Position numbers and translations under genes: made by a program
NCBI GenBank assembly: GCA_019096195.1
Contig: JAGTXK010000073.1
Span: 124,001-188,000 of the forward strand
Direction of reading: 5' to 3'
Length of the DNA stretch: 64,000 nt
Source of the DNA: Boletus sp. NGJ
Lineage: Eukaryota; Basidiomycota; Agaricomycetes; Boletales; Boletaceae
The notes under the pieces: generated by a model
The model's database searches: none
Seen by the model: the letters and a program-made list of their open reading frames with translations, nothing else
What the model was told of the DNA's origin: nothing
In this document: positions 1 through 12,600 of the stretch, one piece after another
Layout: each line of letters opens with the position of its first letter
Position numbering within the stretch: position 1 is the stretch's first letter

Positions 1-919
1 CTCCATCTATGTTTTCTGCTGGTTCTTATTCTGTCCCAGCAATATCTTATTCCAATCAGCCATGGATATTCACTATCTTCATTAAAACATGCGCCTTGGC
101 CAAGATCCTGAGTCAGACCAATGGGCACAACAGCTTCTTCACATTGGTGTAACTGATGGAGATCTCATACTTCCTGAACATATGTGTTGTGGTGATGACA
201 TGGCTTCCCTCATCAATGTCATATACTCTCTACTCCTTACTGGAAATCAGCAGCTTCCTGATCAGTACTTTCTGGATTGTACAATTCTCAATCCTAGAAA
301 TATCCAGGTCCATGAAATCAATTCCACTATTCTTAACTCTGCAGCACCTCAAGAAAAGTTCACCTATCTTGGTGCAGATTCAGTGACTGATCAGAAATAT
401 AACCATATTCTACCAGAGGTTCTCCACACTTTCAATCTCTCTGGGTTTCCTCTTCACAAACTGGAACTGAAGATTGGTGCACCACTTATGCTATTATGCA
501 ATCTGGATCCCATTCATGGTCTTTATAATGGAACTCACTTGAGACTGCTTAGATCTACTTGCAGGGTCTTGGAGTGCCATGTATTAAGTGGAGATGGTGG
601 TAATAACGCTAACAATGTGGTTTTGATTCCTAGATTGGCCCTTGACTCTGGTTTGGAAGATTCTCCAGTTCCATTTCGTCGCTTCCAATTCCCCATGCAT
701 TTGGCCTATGCTATGACAATCAATAAGGCTCAAGGTCAAATAGTGAAGCATGTTGGTCTCAATTTGAGCACTTCTGTTTTCTGTCATGGACAACTTTATG
801 TAGCACTTTCACATTGCACTTATCCCAGAAACATTAAAGTACTTTTTCCTGATGATCAACAAAATACCAAAACCACAAATGTAGTTTGGAATGAAGTATT
901 TAGAAACTTGGAACTTTGA
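1..919 (+). pseudogene. Helitron Pif1-type helicase, C-terminal fragment
   Basis: The reading frame from 89 to 919 encodes the C-terminal third of a Helitron RepHel helicase: an MRLGQDPES segment near the start, GAPLMLLCNLDP (the usual G-x-P-x-M-L-x-R-N-L-D motif), and LAYAMTINKAQGQ followed by [10 protein letters not shown], the conserved late helicase motifs. Related proteins normally continue upstream through L-H-x-N-M-R-L. Here the bases just before the ATG read Leu-His-stop-Asn-Met, so the frame appears broken at 83-85 and the ATG at 89 is probably not a true start. The product would unwind DNA during rolling-circle transposition, but this copy is unlikely to be functional. Confidence 0.8.
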
Positions 920-1187
920 TTCAATTGTACTATAGTTGTATGACATGTAACAGAGTATATTGTTTTGAAATGAAAGTACTAGAATGAATTCTTTACTCCT
1001 TTGAAACTAAAAATTACAACTGCTGTATTCAAGATTCACATCCTCTGAAAAACACAAATACCAAATCCAAGTGCAGTGCCAAAGGCACGAAGCAAGAATT
1101 CACATTTACCCCCCAAAAAATAGCAATTACTGAATCCAAGTGCAAGTGCCGAAGGCACGAAAGCGAGGATTCACTGGTCCCCCCCCC

Positions 1188-1208
1188 TGTTGGGCCGAAG
1201 GCCCAACA
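1188..1208 (+). repeat. Helitron 1 terminal hairpin
   Basis: A perfect 9 bp stem (TGTTGGGCC / GGCCCAACA) with a GAA loop, next to a run of C. Such hairpins lie just inside Helitron 3' ends and act in transposition termination in known Helitrons. An identical hairpin occurs at 4566-4586. Confidence 0.75.
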
Positions 1209-1899
1209 GCGAGCCACCGGCTTGTCTTAAACTGAGTGGCCAACGTCGGACCTCCAAACTTACCTGTCGCCTCTTTTGCCTCTCTTGGCTTTCTCAGTAG
1301 TGCAGCTTAGTTCGCTTACCTTACAAATCAATACATTTTGCCATGTGGCTTGCCTCCCACTTGCCTCCCCCACCATCTATTTACCAGCCTGACTGACCGT
1401 AACACAGCCACAGTGTGAGCATGTGAAATCAACTGATCACTATCCAATCACCATCTTTCCCCTCAACTCGAGACAACTCTCTCAATTCCACACCTCCTCT
1501 CACATCTTTTATCGCTCTACCATGCAATCCACAGCATTAAGTGGTGCCTCAGGTCATTACCTAAGATTTTGTTTTCTTTTTCCCTCGCTGCCTTTAAAGG
1601 AGCCCCTTGAAAGGGCAGAATTGTGTCTTGATTACATAGTGTTTTTTTAGTCCTCTCCTTTGAGGGTGATTAGTTCACGCTGGGGTTGTGCCTGGTTTGC
1701 AAAGAACAACTGGAAGCCACTGTGGTTGCATAGCCCCAGGCTGAGTCTACGTAAAGTAACTATCTTTACTATATACATATATATACTTTGGTTAGGACAA
1801 GGATAGTCCAGGTTGGCTGTTGACTGGATATTCTTCTGATAAAATGTGACTTTGTGTTTGATGTAAGCAATCCACGCAGCCTTCTTTTATGTAGTGTAA

Positions 1900-4338
1900 T
1901 TGATGTTTCACTTTAACATCAGGGCTTCTCCTCCAACTTCTCCTCAACGTGCATGGAATGCTGGTCGCCAGGCTAAACGTGACCAGCGTCAAATTGGCTC
2001 CCCCCCTTCCCATCACCATCCAGGTCCTCCTCCTCAGATGGCTCAGAATGTTTCTGATGCTCTAAGGGTAGGTTATTATGTACATGTTGTGTATCTATCA
2101 TGCACACAGCATTCATTGAACATTTCAGAACCATCCTCCTGTACCTGTTGATCAATATCCAGGCATACCACGTCATTTGATTGAACATCATGATGTTCAA
2201 AGGATGCATTGTCTATGCTCACCACCTCCACCACCTATATTTCCATCCAATTTCCAGCCTCTTCCACCTTTGCCTCATTTCAACCATCCTATACCACCTC
2301 CAATGTTTCCACCTGCTCCTCCACCTGACATCTCTCTGATTTATCAACCATTTGTGCCACCACTTCAACAATCTGCTCTTATTCCTCAAAGAAGCATTAT
2401 GGATCATAGAGTGGATTATAATGCTAGATTGCTAGAAAACTTCAATGCTTCTCATCAGAATTGGCGCAACAGGCAATCATCTCATTATCATTCTGCTGTT
2501 CCTCAGCCTACTAATACTCAAATTCAACAACAAAGACAGTTGGAGCTACAATAAAGGCTTTTCGACCTTCAGCTGGCATTACATCAGCAAATGGAGCATC
2601 AAAGACAGTTGGAGTGGCAATGACAAGAGGCACAACATTTGCAAGAATTGGATCAGCAGTGACTATTATTGGAGCAACAACAGATGGAACAGCAAAGACT
2701 ATTGAAACGACAGCAACAACATGCACTATGTCAATGAGAGGAGATGCATGAAGTTCAAGAGCATTTGGCTATTATACAACTATCTCAAGCATTGTGTTCA
2801 CAAGCCTTGGATGAACATAGCCAACATTTAGCAGAACAATATGAGCAGGATCAAGCAAGACAGCAGCAAGCTTCTGCTCATTCTGCTCATACTAATTCTG
2901 CTCCAGGATCTTTGACTCAGGCTCAGATGCATCTCCTCCTTCATCTCCACCACTACCATTACCACCACTATTACCACCACCACCACCACCACCATCTCCA
3001 GATCCAAATTCAGATCCTGAATCTGAACCAAATCCCAATCCTTATCCAGCCCATTGTATTCCTCCTGGTGGAAGGCCATATGTTGAACCTGTTGAGCATC
3101 ACTCCTTAGGACCAATGAACATTGAATGTTCTATATGCCATGCTTTGCATTTCATCTCTGAAAAGCTTTCCAACTCTGGTGTTTGTAGTCCTCGCTTTGG
3201 CATGTGCTGTCTTCAAGGCCAGGTTAATCTTCCTCACATTCAACAGTGGCCACACAATCTTCAGGAGCTCTTTGATGATCCTTGCGATCACACTGAATTT
3301 AAAAAGAAGATTCACCAATACAACAATGCTCTAGCATTTACTTCTGTTGGTGTGGACATCAATGATCATGCTATCCAAGGATCTGGCCCAGCATCTTTCC
3401 GTGTTCATGGTGCACTTCACCATCTCATGGGAGCTCTCATGCCAGCAGATGGAGTTCAACCCTCCTATGCTCAGCTCTACATCTATGATCCACAGGAAGC
3501 AAATAAAAGGCGTGTTCAACACAATCCTCTTCTCAATCCTGGGATTTTTCTAGATCTCTTCACCACTTTGAGTGCATCTCATCCATATGCTGAAGTATAT
3601 AAGCAAGCTTATGAGATCATGAGGATTAGTTGTTTGATACAAAATCCATTCTAACAGATCAACTTATAATGATTATATGTACAGGCAAAGCCTCCAGAAG
3701 AGCATACAGATGTCCGCATGCAAATTCATTTGCAACAGGGTGATGATGCAAGACGATACAATCTCCCCACTGTTGATGAAATAGCTGCAATTGTTCCTGG
3801 AGATGGTTTCAATCCACAAGTCAGGTCTCACCGTGATATCATTGTGCATTTGCAAGGTGGTGGCCTACATCACATCAGCAATCTACATCCTTCCTATCTT
3901 CCTCTCCATTATGTTCTCTTCTTTCCACATGGAGAGGAAGGGTGGCATTTGGATATTCCTTTGCAAAATCCTAATGGCAATCCACATCGCTCCAAGAAAG
4001 TCACTCAACTCCTTTGGTGTGCATATAGATTGCATGTGCGTTCTCCTCAAATAGAGCCACAAAATATCTTCAAGGGTGGCAGACTTTTCCAACAATTGGT
4101 CTGTGATGCCCTGTACATCTTGCCTATGCTATGACTATCAACAAGGCTTAAGGTCAAACTGTTAAGCATGTTGGTCTTAACTTGAGCACTTCTGTTTTCT
4201 CTCATGGACAACTTTATGTGGCACTTTCATGTTGTACTCATCCCAGAAACATTAAGATACTCTTTCCTGATAACCAACAAAATACAACAACTACAAATGT
4301 AGTTTGGAATGAAGTATTTAGAAACTTGGAACTTTGAT
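1900..4338 (+). pseudogene. Helitron RepHel gene, broken and deleted
   Basis: Coding remnants run in order: a Pro-rich stretch near 2220-2400; a Gln-rich helical stretch (2500-2900) with several in-frame stops; a His-rich tract near 2945-2995; then a clear Helitron-like N domain from 3115 to 3654, with an early CxxC (ECSICHALHF) followed by FGMCCLQGQV. The domain also contains YNNALAFTSVGVD and the YAQLYIYDP segment. A likely intron separates 3654 from about 3686, after which the domain continues to about 4115 (LHYVLFFPHGEEGWH). The helicase between there and the final motifs is deleted, and the rejoined C-terminus has a stop in place of the Gln of NKAQGQ. It cannot supply transposase. Confidence 0.75.
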
Positions 4339-4390
4339 TTGTATTACTATAGTTATATGTCAAATATCAAGTTCTTCAGAATTCAAACGC

Positions 4391-4538
4391 AGTGCCAAAG
4401 GTACAATGCAAGAATTCACTATGAACACTACAAGACACTTCTACCAAATTCAAGCACAGTGCCGAAGGCACATAGTGAGAGTTCACTATTAACACTACAA
4501 GACACTCCTACTGAATTCAAGCGCAGTGCTGAAGGCAC
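4391..4538 (+). repeat. Subterminal palindrome ladder of Helitron 2
   Basis: Three copies of a unit with the palindrome CAGTGCCGAAGGCAC (variants at about 4391, 4456 and 4524), about 66-68 bp apart, each followed by a GAATTCACTAT-like segment. They lead up to the terminal hairpin. Helitron 1 has two weaker copies near 1075 and 1148. Confidence 0.7.
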
Positions 4539-4565
4539 ACAGCGAGAATTCACTATAACCCCCCC

Positions 4566-4586
4566 TGTTGGGCCGAAGGCCCAACA
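4566..4586 (+). repeat. Helitron 2 terminal hairpin
   Basis: Same 9 bp stem and GAA loop as at 1188-1208, preceded by CCCCCC and followed by GAGCCACTGGCTC, a second short stem. Marks the 3' end of Helitron 2. Confidence 0.75.
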
Positions 4587-4605
4587 GTGAGCCACTGGCT
4601 CGTGC

Positions 4606-5717
4606 CCTGTGCATGGTGAGAGACTGGCACCACATGGGTTGATAGGAACACATGGTGAACTGCATGGTAGCGAAGAAGCACACATGAGTACCTGAAAAGG
4701 CTCACGTGCCCGGCTGGCCTGTGGAAGCCCTGCTGACTATGGTCGAGATAAGAACCCTTACCCCCCACCCGCCTTCACCCACCTATATACCATCCTACCC
4801 AGGGTCATGGCGTTGCTGCTGCTCCTGCTTCGCTTACTCGCCCAACTCCCCCGGTATGGATGGTAGCTGCCTAAACGGACCTGGAAGGCTGCAGTTGGGG
4901 TAGCGGTAAGCCCCCTGACGAGAACTCTCGCAGGTTCAAAACCGCAGCCCACTCTGTAAGCCCCCCCTGCCTCTGCTTGTACCGTACAGATCTAAGCAGG
5001 CATGATCTGGCCCCGCCCCAATCCTCGGAGAGGGGCGCCTGACAGACGAGTAAACAGGGGTTCAGCCCAGGACCCACTCTCTCGCACACAGTCTAAGGCC
5101 TGCCCCCTGCGGGGTCAGGCCGGCCAGTATCGGAGTCGCGAAAAACGATCAACACTCGCCAGATAAATCATGGACACGAAAGTCGCGTGCTGCATGCTGG
5201 TAGTTGCGAGAGAACTACTAGGAAGACGAGATCGACGAGATGACGTGAGCGGTTAAGGGCCCAGTACCAACCTGCGAAATGACCGGATCAGTGGCAAGGC
5301 CAGGATATCCCTGAAACTTGTTGGCCGTCTGCGCGTCAGCTTGCAGAAAGCCGAATCATCAGAACACCCCGAGCACAGATTCCGCGTCAATATCAGGAAA
5401 ACTTGTGGGTCGGCGCGACGCGGCAAATGCACTCCGCAGTAAGTATTCCACGACGTAGATGGGCCTAGGATCTATAGTTGCCACCACATTCAATTTACAT
5501 ATTCCGTGAGATCGTAAGAGGAAGTTTGATTGTATTCAATCGATTGCGTCCTGTAGCTCAGCCTAGTAAATGAATCGAAGAATTTCACTATTGGCGAAAC
5601 CGTGCGGACAGGTCGTACACTACTTCTTCAAATGCTTGCGGGCGTGTTGTTTCGTCTATTGATATTACGCCCTCGTCACGCTCTCCCCGACCTGTAACAA
5701 CATCGAGGTGAATAGGT
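4606..5717. other. Intergenic, no gene seen
   Basis: GC-rich sequence between the Helitron end and the stop of the transketolase-like gene. Short open frames on both strands overlap one another and show no family features. A B-box-like GGTTCAAAACC near 4933 was considered and not called (see rejected list). Confidence 0.5.
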
Positions 5718-8137
5718 TTACTGTGACAACTTTTTGATTCTGATGATGATTGCTGCGGGAAAACGTAAATCAACTCGAGGGAATAAACAAGTGAAGAAAG
5801 TGATTATTCTTACATTGAGGATCGAGACCTTGGTGAGGAATCTGCTCGCTGAGACCACCACATCCTTCCTTGACGGTACCCATGTACCCGTACCGGGGAG
5901 TGAGCCCACGCTCAAGTAGCCACGTGCCAAACTTGGAGCCAAGCTGTGGAATGGAGATGAAAAGATGAGTCATCGGGATGGCGATGCGACAATACGTACA
6001 CCTGTCTTCTGGTTAAACGACTCGACGACGAGGACGAAGCCGCTCGAACCAATCTTTCGGATGGTCTACCGGCAAAACTGCTCAAAACATCGTCATCCCA
6101 TGCTGAACAATTTGCTCACCTGTTCGTCAACAATGTTGAGCGTGGACTTGTTGATCAAGCCAACGTCCAAGCCTTGCTCGCGGCACCGCAACACAGCATC
6201 CCAAGACCGGTACAGCATCTCCCCGAATGACACGACATAGCCTGCAGTGCCCTCCACGATCGTCTCATCCTTACCGGGCACAAACTTGTAGTCACCGTCA
6301 AAGAACCTGGTCTTTCCGTCCTCCTTGAGTATGTAGGGAACCTTTGAACGCGTGGAGAAGATAAAGCGTAGGCCGCGTTCGAAGAATACATGCTGAACGA
6401 TGGCAATCATTTGTAATGGGTCAGCTGGGAAGTATAACCAAGATTGGACATCCGAGAGACCATTATCAGCAAAGAATGAATTGACACCAAAGTGACAGGT
6501 ATTGTCCGCCATTTCATCAACTAAATGGGCAAGGGAAATCAGACGATGACTATCCCTCCTCAAACGGCCGCATATACTCACCTCCTGAATGCGAGAAATG
6601 GCAGAGGACGTTGCAATTGTTCAACCGTGCCATTGTGATCTCAGAAATAACCATCTCAAGGAAGGCAGAGAAGGTGGAGAAAACACCGAACTTGTCAGCG
6701 TCGAAACCGAAGCCAGCGGCTGCGGCGAAGTTACCGCGCTCCATGATACCGGATGGAATGAATACTTCGGGATGTTTTTGGTGGATCACCTTGAGACCGG
6801 TGGAACCCTCCAAGTCACCTGGTCGGGAGCTAAGCTGGTGGCTTCACAATGTCATAGATATCACCTACTGTCAATGACCATGACTTTCTTAGCGGCCTCC
6901 TCTTTCGAAAGTTTGTCGAGTACCAAATTGACTGCATCGCCGAATACAGCACGGTTAGCACCTGTCTCCTTAGTGGAGCCAATGTAGGAGTAAAGGAGAG
7001 CAGAGGGTTTGATGCTGTCCAAGACACCTGAAATGACGGATTCGGAATATCCGCGTGAGATGAGATGTTTGGTGGCAGCCTTGACGGGAATAACATCGTG
7101 ACCATGGGTGCTTCCTTCGATGTCTGCGACACCGGGAGCCATGAAGCGCTTAGCAATTACTGTGGAAATCTGGGCTGATTGGCTACAGGCACTTGACATG
7201 CATACATACCGGCAGCGGGGCCATTGTAAGTGACGATGGATGCGATTGCACCCCAAAGGGCATCGAGGTCCTCACCCTGGACAGTGTGGACCTTGAGACC
7301 ATGTCCCTCGAGGGTCTTTTTCAAATCGTATCCCTTGAGATAATCGGAGGGGTGACCGGCAATAGTGACGTCATTGTCATCAATCAAGAGCTTGATGTTC
7401 AAGCCCTGAGCAACGGCAAGACGAGCAGCCTCTGCATCGTTACCCTCCTGCTGAGAGCCATCAGAACCAAGACAAAAGACGGTTTTGTCGCGGTGGGCGA
7501 GGGCGACACCGTTCACATGTGGCCACATGTGCCCGAGACGACCAGAAGAGAACTTGACACCAGGTGTGAGGCCAAGTTCGGGATGGCCGGGGAGCTTGGA
7601 GTTTGCTTCGCGGTAGTGCAGAAGTTGCTCTGGAGGAATGTGTCCCTCTAGAGCAGAGAGGAGGTATTGGGTGGCGACACGGTGACCTGTTGCTCAGGGC
7701 ATCAGATAGCTTAGGGTAGACACAGCACGGACAAGCGCACCAGCCTCGTCAAAGAGAATAGGGATGTATTTGTCGGAGTGCTCAAACAAACTGAGTGCTA
7801 TGCAAACTTCCGGGACAGTGTCAAAGGCACCACCTGTAAATATGCGTTGAGTAAAAGGCAGACATTTGGACAAGAGAGATGGTCAACCTGTGTGTCCACT
7901 CACACCACGCGCAGCACCAGTGGCGGTAAAGAGGACGAGGGCATCACGAAGGAGATGGATGTTGTCCTCGAGGGTGGACTTTTGCTCGGCAGTAAGCTTG
8001 GGCTGTGAGGGGTCGAGAACCAATCTACAGATAGATCGCGGTCAAGTGATGCTCCGAATGCCGACAGATATTAGAAGATGGTGCTACTTTTTGTACTTGT
8101 TGAGATCGACGGGGAATTCACTCAAAGGGCGGGCCAT
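5718..8137 (-). CDS. Divergent transketolase-like TPP enzyme
   Basis: A ten-exon gene of about 628 residues. Deduced exons, in transcript order: 8137-8088, 8024-7906, 7833-7741, 7686-7210, 7159-6869, 6818-6582, 6520-6120, 6053-6000, 5943-5814 and 5752-5718; the phases join without a break. The protein opens MARPLSEF. It carries AGHRVATQYLL, a thiamine-diphosphate site region (CLGSDGSQQEGNDAE ... IDDND), DSDLEGSTGLK, MERGNFAAAAGFG (the usual position of the catalytic Glu), CHFSHSGVDEMADN, and a C-terminal domain ending with HQGLDPQSIII. Family members move two-carbon ketol units between sugar phosphates (pentose phosphate pathway) or to formaldehyde (dihydroxyacetone synthase). The usual LSKGHA and EDGPSQ motifs are not seen, so substrate use is uncertain. 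Confidence 0.85.
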
Positions 8138-9614
8138 TGCTGAAGGATGTTGAGTAGGTGGTCTCTGCTGTCCTCCGTCTCGACCGTTTATCAATCTCAC
8201 CCGTGTGAAATTCGATCCCCCGGGTAACGGTGGCGCCGATGGAAAAACTAATGCAGATTTGATGAACGTTTGAAACCATACCATATGGTCACACAAGATT
8301 ACAAGCCAAGGGCAGTGACTAGTTGTTCCGCGACACTGCAGCGCACTGAGAACGGCTCTATCTTGTATACTCACTCTCCTTTCGGTCTTGTCACAGTCTG
8401 TTGTCAGTGACGTGTCCGATACACTCACTATATACCCACCATGAGCAATACTCAGCGCCCGTATGTTTTCCCCGCGAGAGTTTACGACTCGCACACACAC
8501 ACACGGCCGTTTGAGAACGCACCGCAAATGTGTCTCAGGCTTGTAATCGACACAGCTTGGGCGGTTGGCCCTATCATGGCGACAGGCCAGGATTGGGGCT
8601 GTAAGCACTGTTAATTTCGGTAGATTTGCGGGTGCAGAGGGGCGGAGCGAACTGAAAGTGGCATATCAACCGTAACGAACTTGTTCGTGGAGTCCACAGC
8701 CCATAGGGTTATCTACAAGTGCGACCTTGCGTCCTGTTTCGTGTGGGAGAACGGGGAAACACTCAGCCCAAGTCCCAGCTCGTCTCCCATTGAACCGTGT
8801 AAAGATCTTTAGAAGTTTCGCGTTCGCAGGAAGGTCAATAATAGCACTTGAACGCCTCAAACTACGATCGTGGCCTCTAGTATGTAGACTTGAGATGTCG
8901 TACTTTCGCAGCCTTCGCCCCTTGGTAATCATATCAGCTCTTCAAAGCTACTGCATGGATGACAGACATGCTGAGATTTGACACCGACCCTTTGCTTTGC
9001 GCCAATTTTGGTGACGGATACAGTAAACTATCTTGCTCGTCCCCAGAGTTCGTGGATTCATAGGGATTTTATGTCGGATGTGGCGGGTTCGTGGCCATGG
9101 ATCACATACATAGGTTTCCTTCATGGAGCGCATAGGCTAGGGCCGCAGAACGACGAACATGAATCTACTAGTGACTGCTGAATTATTGCCAGGGTCAAGT
9201 CGCCACCATGCAACCAAAGAGTGTGTTAATACTTGCAGCGATTGGTCCAGGGCGGTGACTTTGGAAGCGATAACTCAAGCAACACCTAGGGTGACATCAG
9301 TGGTCTCAAGGTTTTAAAAAGAATGTTAGTGGGCGAGCGAGAAGGCAGCATAACCCACGACAATGCAGATGCGATAGGGAAGTGCCAACCAGATAGACTC
9401 CTAGTAGCGCTCCGTGATGAGTGGCGATTCATTAATGTTATTCACAATACAAATCATGGTCGGAGCTTCGACTTGAATAATAATTTTCTTTACTCAATGG
9501 ATTGCTGTACAAGCACGTGACACTTCGCTTGTTATTTACCCTCAAGCTTGAGGGATTTCAAGGAGGTCGCGTTCTTTATTTCCCGCAACTTGTGACGATC
9601 TCTCGCCAGACTGT
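8138..9614. other. Intergenic between divergent genes
   Basis: About 1.5 kb separating the start of the transketolase-like gene (-) from that of the nucleoporin gene (+), so both promoters should lie here. Open frames in this stretch are short and show no family features. No clear TATA box stood out. Confidence 0.5.
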
Positions 9615-12600
9615 ATGGCAAACGTTAGCCAGCTCCAGCCAGCTCTTACTCCCAAAGTTCAAACAAACTCTACTGAGGCCCCGGAGAAAGATGCAAACGT
9701 ATGTTTACTGAGCAGTTAGCCTCTCATTTCCCTTTCTGATTCCAGTCTTTTCAGTTTCTTGCGCTACGCCTTATAAACAAGCGTGCTCGTCTAAGATTAT
9801 CACCCGAGCCGCTTGATTTAGCCTTATTTCCGGGCAAGGCTACCTTGTTCGCGATTGTGAATTCAAAAGGATGGTTTGCCGCAGTCACTCGAGATGCCAG
9901 TGGGGCATCAGGTACGGGAAAGATGTATTCAATGCACTCTTCAGTTGATCGATAGTTCTTTATATCTAGCTTTGATTCTCTCGCCACTCGCGGATCTGCG
10001 GTCTGCGCTTGCAGCAGCTTCGGCTGAGGACGAGCAGTCATACAGACCTCAGAGACGCGTCCCAATCGGCGGAGCTCCTCCACATATTCTTACGGTTGCG
10101 TGCAATGACACCAGGGTACTACTGGCATTGGTGGACGGTTCCATTCATGTGTATGCCTCCGACCAACTGTTTTCCATCGGGGACGGTCCCGTGCAACCCA
10201 TCCACGTGTTTGCAACATCATCTTCCGCAACTCTTCTATCCATACAGCCGAATCCGGGTGATATTCCTGAGCTAGTGGCTGCTCTGAGGGATTGCACCAA
10301 TACCCCAGGCTCGCTTGCAGTGGAGTTATTTGATGTGCAGAGACTCGTCTCTTCAGGCGGTTGGATGGCTGGCAAATCTCCCAGCACAACGCCAACTTCA
10401 AGTGCGTATGATGGCCTTTCAGCCTTGTTTCACACTAAATTGTCCACAGTCTCTTGGTCTCCGAAGGGCAAGCAGTTGGCACTTGGCCTCCAAAGCGGTG
10501 ATATCGTCACTTTCAGTCCAACCGCTACAGCTACTCCGAAGTCTAGCATACCTCATCCCCCCTCAGCCAATAACATGAGTGCTATATCCGTGCATTGGCT
10601 TTCGACTTCGTCGTTCCACACAATATACGCTCGACCAGGGCAACTGACTCCGGGCGTGGAACAAATTCATTTTCATACATCTTTGGATTCCAAAAGCAAT
10701 TCTGCGCAAGATATCAGGTTCAATAACCCGTATCTACCTTTCCCGGGGCTTCGCCCACCCGGTGATTTTCTAGTTTGTCTCCGGGGCTGGGATCCATCGA
10801 AGGTGCTACTCTTCATCGGAGACAGCACGTCGTCGGACATCGGTTTGATTGGCAGTGTGGTTGATGATTCTGGGGAAAGTTGGCATAACCTCTCCTTGGA
10901 AGAGACGTCCACACCCAGTTTGCCATTAGACAAGGACCAAAACGACACCGTCCTGCTCGGAATGGATGTAGACCTGACGAGTAGCGAATCATATCACCAC
11001 TCGACGGCCTCGGGGGAAGCGCTTGAGCTGCCTGCTCACCCAATCATGTATGTTTATGCATCAGACGGGACGATACTCGGGTGGCATGTACTTAATGCTA
11101 CCGGGGCACCCTATCCTGAAATGATTACGGCGTTGAATACGTCGACTTCTGCGCCTAATGTGCTACCAGTACCCAGTAGCATGGTACGTGAATTATCTTC
11201 GGATATGCAGACGACCCCTACCATTTCACCAACTACCTCTTCCCCAACGGAGGCCTCTGCAATCAAACCCCCCTCTACTGTTTTTGGTCAGCCATCCACG
11301 TTTGGTGGCCAGGGCTCGGCTTTTGGCACTCCAGACTCTGCGTTCGGTCAACCGTCGGTGTTTGGCCAGACGCAGTCTGGATTCAGCCAGCAGCCCACTT
11401 CCGTGTTCGGTAAAACGCCTTCCTTCGGGTCCACGATAACACCGGCCTTTGGATCGACATCTACTCCACCACTCTTTGGGCAATCCTCCACATCCGCTTT
11501 CGGCTCCACTGCACCTAGTGGCGGGTTTGGTGCCTTTAGCTCTGCAGGGCCGGCCAAATTCGGTCAGACAACATTCGGTTTTGGTGCGCCACCCCAAGCG
11601 ACGCCAACGCTGCCTCCGTCGATGTCCGTCCCCGAAGAGAGTATGGCTGCAGATGACGCACCGTCCTTCGGTGGATTTGGCCTTGGTGCGTCAAATTCTG
11701 AAGATGCTGATTCAAAACCGTCCATCTTCGGCAAAGCCAGCGTTCCTGTATCTTCAGGTCAACAGTCGACTGACGGTAGCTTGATTAAACCGGGAACCGG
11801 GTTTGGAGCGTTCGCTGGTTTCGATCAGAAAAGTCCATTCGCCAAACCTTCTGCCTTCCCCAGCACCACGACATTTGGTGCAAACGCATTTCAATCCAAA
11901 CCCGAAAAGACTCCCTCGACTTCGCCGTTTGGTGCTTCGCCCTCATTCGGTACTGGCCAGTCAGTGTTCGGCCAGGCACCATCCACATCCACTTTCGGGC
12001 AGCCAACCTTTGGCCGATCCACTTTTGGACAGTTCCAGACCGGTGCTTCGGCCTTCGGAAAACCGTCTTTAGACGCCGTTTCCAGCGCTGCTCAGCCGGC
12101 GACACCTTCCGTCAGTACTAGTGCTGGTGGAGCATTCAGTGCGTTTGCATCTGGTTCCCAAAGCGCGTTTGGCGCGGCGGCGTCGAAGAGTGGTCCTTCA
12201 GCGAAGCCAGTTTGGGTTACAAACGATTCTTCCAAGCCTCCAGAGTCGGGCCCTTTAGGAGCAACGACGGGTGTGTATGGCAAGCCCGCTGAGTCGCCTG
12301 ATTCCAAGACACCTGCGATTCCACCGAAGACTGCAAACACGTCGACCACGCCATCACCGTTTACTACCCCCTCGACTTTCCCCACGACTTCGCCATTTGT
12401 GGCTCGAGATTCTGTCGCGAGAGACGATGACAGCAGGTCCCCATCTCCGGCCCCGGCTCAACAGAAGGAGACTGCCTCTTCCTTTTTTTCGAGTTCCACT
12501 CCCGGTCCCACTACCGGCGCCTTCGGTAACTTACAGACGACGCGTTCTGCGTTTGTCAAACCAGCCTCCGGCTTTTTTGGTGCATTACCCAAGGATTCGC

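Larger units (their letters stand above)
1..1215 (+). mobile_element. Helitron 1, 3' part only
   Basis: This is the 3' end of a rolling-circle Helitron whose 5' part lies left of the window. It holds the last part of a Pif1-type helicase (to 919), an AT-rich tail, and a terminal region with imperfect GTGCCGAAGGCAC palindromes near 1075 and 1148. It finishes with a strong stem-loop at 1188-1208 (TGTTGGGCC, GAA loop, GGCCCAACA), preceded by a C-run and followed by a short AGCC/GGCT stem. The same terminal arrangement recurs at 4391-4600, which supports calling it the element's 3' end. The exact last base is uncertain. Confidence 0.75.
1890..4605 (+). mobile_element. Helitron 2, internally deleted
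   Basis: A second Helitron in the same orientation. It carries a proline- and glutamine-rich N-terminal region (about 1900-3090), the Helitron-like N-terminal / replication-initiator part (3115-4134), and then jumps at about 4116-4130 to the last helicase motifs ([18 protein letters not shown]) before ending in the same hairpin terminus as Helitron 1. Most of the helicase is therefore missing, so it is a deletion derivative. The 5' end was not located; sequence 1216-1890 may be its leader or unrelated DNA. Confidence 0.7.

Noticed and set aside
4880-4955. tRNA- or SINE-like internal promoter (GGTTCAAAACC B-box-like sequence)
   Set aside because: No matching A box at proper spacing and no cloverleaf could be drawn; a single B-box match is expected by chance.
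5588-5717. Longer C-terminus for the transketolase-like gene (frame ending at 5588)
   Set aside because: The acceptor giving GLDPQSIII... and a stop at 5718 keeps phase and gives a normal family C-terminus; the longer frame does not splice in phase.
9751-10401. Minus-strand frames over the nucleoporin N-terminus
   Set aside because: They overlap a well-supported plus-strand gene and show no domain.
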